From the NCBI GenBank assembly GCA_020846515.1, contig JADLDX010000854.1, forward strand, positions 1 to 8,207: a stretch of DNA of 8,207 nucleotides, given 5' to 3'. Position 1 is the first letter of the stretch. The number at the start of each line of letters is the position of its first letter. The notes under the pieces are model-generated. The model worked only from the letters and a program-made list of their open reading frames with translations, was not told the DNA's origin and made no database searches. Made by a program: the position numbers and the translations under genes. The DNA is from Pirellulaceae bacterium (GTDB lineage: Bacteria; Planctomycetota; Planctomycetia; Pirellulales; Pirellulaceae). Positions 6,781-8,207 of the stretch are shown here, in pieces.

Positions 6781-7662
6781 TCAAGACCTGTGAAAGCGTT
6801 GGTAGATCGAGTTGACACTTGCGCGTTCAATCCGCATGTCAGCCGTGGGCAATGTGCTGAGCCACTGTAACCAGTTCTGCGCTTGTCCACTGAGTTGCAA
6901 CTCGAGTTGATTCTCTCGCAACTGGATATCGACGACATAACGCGGCCAGTCTGTCGGTAGGCCTGCTTCAGACGTCAACCAACGAGCTTGTACGATGTGC
7001 AATTGGTCTAGTTCAGCTAATCGTTGAGAGTGTACCAGTCGGCCCGCGCGCAAAATCACGACTTCGTCGCAGGTATCTTCGATATCGCTGAAAATATGCG
7101 AGGACATCAGTACCGTGCGTCCCGCATCACGCACTTCGCGAACCAAGGCGATCACTTCTCCGCGCACATTCGGATCCAGATTGGCGGTGGGTTCATCCAG
7201 AATTACTAATGGGGCAGCAGAGCCAAGCACAATTGATAGAGCTAGTTTTTGTCGCATACCCGTCGACATAAACATGACGCGTCGCCGCAAGTCCAGTTCC
7301 AACCGGGCGGCGACTCCGCGTGCGCGCTGCAGATCTCCATGAGGACTTAAACCACTGAAGATCTCTAAAATGCCATGGCCTGTCATCGAACGAAACAGAC
7401 GGGCATCACCGGGTAAGTAGGCCACTTGCCGACGCACACTCAAGCTCTGCGTGACACAATCAAAACCACACACCTTGGCAGTTCCCCGTGTGGGACGTTG
7501 ATATCCCAGCAAGGTGCGAAGTAGAGTTGTCTTGCCAGCACCATTGGGACCCAACAAACCAACGATCGAACCGACGGGCACCTGCAAATCACAATCTGCC
7601 AACGCCACGGAATCGCGAAATTCTTTGGTCAGCCCCTGGCATTGAATGCTCCAGTCGGTCAT
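6781..7662 (-). CDS. ABC transporter ATP-binding protein
   Basis: This 293-residue cytoplasmic ATPase should power the permease encoded immediately downstream. Walker A is GPNGAGKTT (38-46, K44). The signature is STGMRQK (133-139) in place of LSGGQ, a usual variant in ABC-2 exporters. Walker B is LVILDEP (152-158, catalytic E157), the D-loop is NLDP (161-164), and the switch histidine is H189 in MSSHIF. At the Q-loop position the sequence is AYLPGDARL (81-89), with no glutamine. I recall similar YLPGE-type sequences in related ATPases, so the protein is probably still active. About 80 C-terminal residues after the ATPase core form an accessory domain. An in-frame TGA four codons upstream fixes the ATG at 7662. 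The distance to the upstream ygfZ-like gene is 49 bases, so one transcript is possible. Confidence 0.93.
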   Translation of the reverse strand: MTDWSIQCQGLTKEFRDSVALADCDLQVPVGSIVGLLGPNGAGKTTLLRTLLGYQRPTRGTAKVCGFDCVTQSLSVRRQVAYLPGDARLFRSMTGHGILEIFSGLSPHGDLQRARGVAARLELDLRRRVMFMSTGMRQKLALSIVLGSAAPLVILDEPTANLDPNVRGEVIALVREVRDAGRTVLMSSHIFSDIEDTCDEVVILRAGRLVHSQRLAELDQLHIVQARWLTSEAGLPTDWPRYVVDIQLRENQLELQLSGQAQNWLQWLSTLPTADMRIERASVNSIYQRFHRS

Positions 7663-7691
7663 ACCGTCAATTCTTCACGTATGGTTGTCAT
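7659..7691 (-). CDS. Possible 10-codon leader ORF before the ABC ATPase
   Basis: An ATG at 7691-7689 opens a frame encoding MTTIREELTV, whose TGA stop overlaps the ATPase start as ATGA. It lies wholly in the 49-base gap after the ygfZ-like gene. Stop-start overlap could couple ATPase translation to ribosomes arriving on the small frame. There is no visible ribosome binding site, and an ORF this short easily arises by chance. Confidence 0.2.
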   Translation of the reverse strand: MTTIREELTV

Positions 7692-7703
7692 GAACGTATC
7701 ACT

Positions 7704-7716
7704 GCTGAGCCTCAGC
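7704..7716. other. Short inverted repeat over the ygfZ-like stop codon
   Basis: GCTGA (7704-7708) and TCAGC (7712-7716) pair around a 3-base loop and include the stop codon of the minus-strand ygfZ-like gene. No T-run follows in the minus direction, so a terminator is unlikely. It could be a weak transcript structure between ygfZ and the ABC genes, or chance. Confidence 0.2.
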
Positions 7717-8207
7717 TATTACCTGCCAAATGGTCAGAACCTTTTTCGCATACTTTGCCAGGCACCTGGCCCGCCATGAATGGGCTGTCAGGTGACATGG
7801 AACCTCGGCGCATCAGCGCCAAGCCCAAGCGTCGACCATCTGCCGCCAGGGGTGCCGCCGACGTTAAGCTGCCAACTTCTTTGCCGTCACGAACTAACGC
7901 TTGTGGCGTAACAATTTCTTCTATACCGTGCAACTCAACGAGGCATAACTTCCTTTGTACCTCACCCATGGCGTCCAACCGAGCTACTGTTTCTTGTCCC
8001 AGGTAGCAGCCTTTATTAAAGCTGATTGCCAGCACGTCTCGATCCAACTCTTGCGGTAAAGTACGCTCGGAGATTTCGCGACCCGCCACCGGCCAAAAAT
8101 TTTGTACCCGACCTGTTTCGAATTCAGCCGCCTCGCCCCGCGTACAACCCGCGGCGATCAATGTTTCTTCCCACTGGCTCGCCTGATCTAATGGTACCAG
8201 CGACAAA
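7712..8207 (-). CDS. ygfZ: YgfZ/GcvT-family folate-binding protein, C-terminal half
   Basis: The frame is open to the right edge, so the 5' half of the gene lies outside and no start is visible here. The hallmark is K-G-C-Y-L-G-Q-E at 65-72 of the visible part (C67), the conserved K-G-C-[YF]-x-G-Q-E motif of YgfZ proteins. It is preceded by the R-x(6)-P-x-x-G-R-E-I (33-45) and L-P-Q-E-L (50-54) pattern found in this fold. YgfZ is a cytoplasmic tetrahydrofolate-binding protein, related to the glycine cleavage T protein, and supports maintenance or repair of certain iron-sulfur enzymes such as MiaB. About 164 residues are visible, roughly half of the E. coli protein (326 residues). The domain after the motif (about 88-150) fits the usual C-terminal beta-barrel. 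The ABC exporter genes follow on the same strand, with no evident functional link. Confidence 0.9.
   Translation of the reverse strand, partial: LSLVPLDQASQWEETLIAAGCTRGEAAEFETGRVQNFWPVAGREISERTLPQELDRDVLAISFNKGCYLGQETVARLDAMGEVQRKLCLVELHGIEEIVTPQALVRDGKEVGSLTSAAPLAADGRRLGLALMRRGSMSPDSPFMAGQVPGKVCEKGSDHLAGNS

Overview
The window reads as chromosomal DNA from a planctomycete, most likely of the Pirellulales type. This is an inference from gene content. There is a large secreted repeat protein ending in a type I dockerin, preceded by a domain I associate with planctomycete dockerin proteins. Beside it is a PEP-CTERM exosortase substrate, and several exported proteins have signal peptides. No clear Shine-Dalgarno sequence decides any of the starts. 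No rRNA, tRNA, CRISPR array or intact mobile element was seen.

Left part (1-2335), cell-surface genes. From about position 330 leftwards, the minus strand encodes a PKD-type domain that runs off the left edge. From about position 330 rightwards, the plus strand encodes two Ig/FN3-like repeats, a pre-dockerin domain and a dockerin. Neither reading frame has a credible 5' end. They meet head to head at a 22-bp imperfect palindrome (329-350), where both strands encode the same motif, G-Q-x-x-L-[S/T]-V, in the same codon phase. This looks like an inversion (or chimeric) junction inside one giant surface-protein gene and is the main finding. The dockerin gene overlaps by 8 bases a small secreted protein with a cohesin-like start and a C-terminal PEP-CTERM signal.

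Middle part (2444-5772), two exported proteins on the plus strand, 56 bases apart. The first is an 839-residue fusion of a TPR-like, histidine-rich domain, a charged coiled coil and a C-terminal peroxiredoxin/thioredoxin-fold domain with a CLHC motif. The second is a 250-residue protein with a CBM9-like fold. They are probably co-transcribed and act outside the cytoplasmic membrane.

Right part (5809-8207), a minus-strand block converging on the previous one. It holds the C-terminal half of a YgfZ/GcvT-family folate-binding protein (5' part off the right edge), an ABC ATPase, and an ABC-2 type permease whose ATG directly follows the ATPase stop codon. The ATPase and permease form a simple two-gene exporter. 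The 36-bp gap between the converging blocks contains a motif resembling short dispersed repeats I associate with REP/IS200-type transposases.
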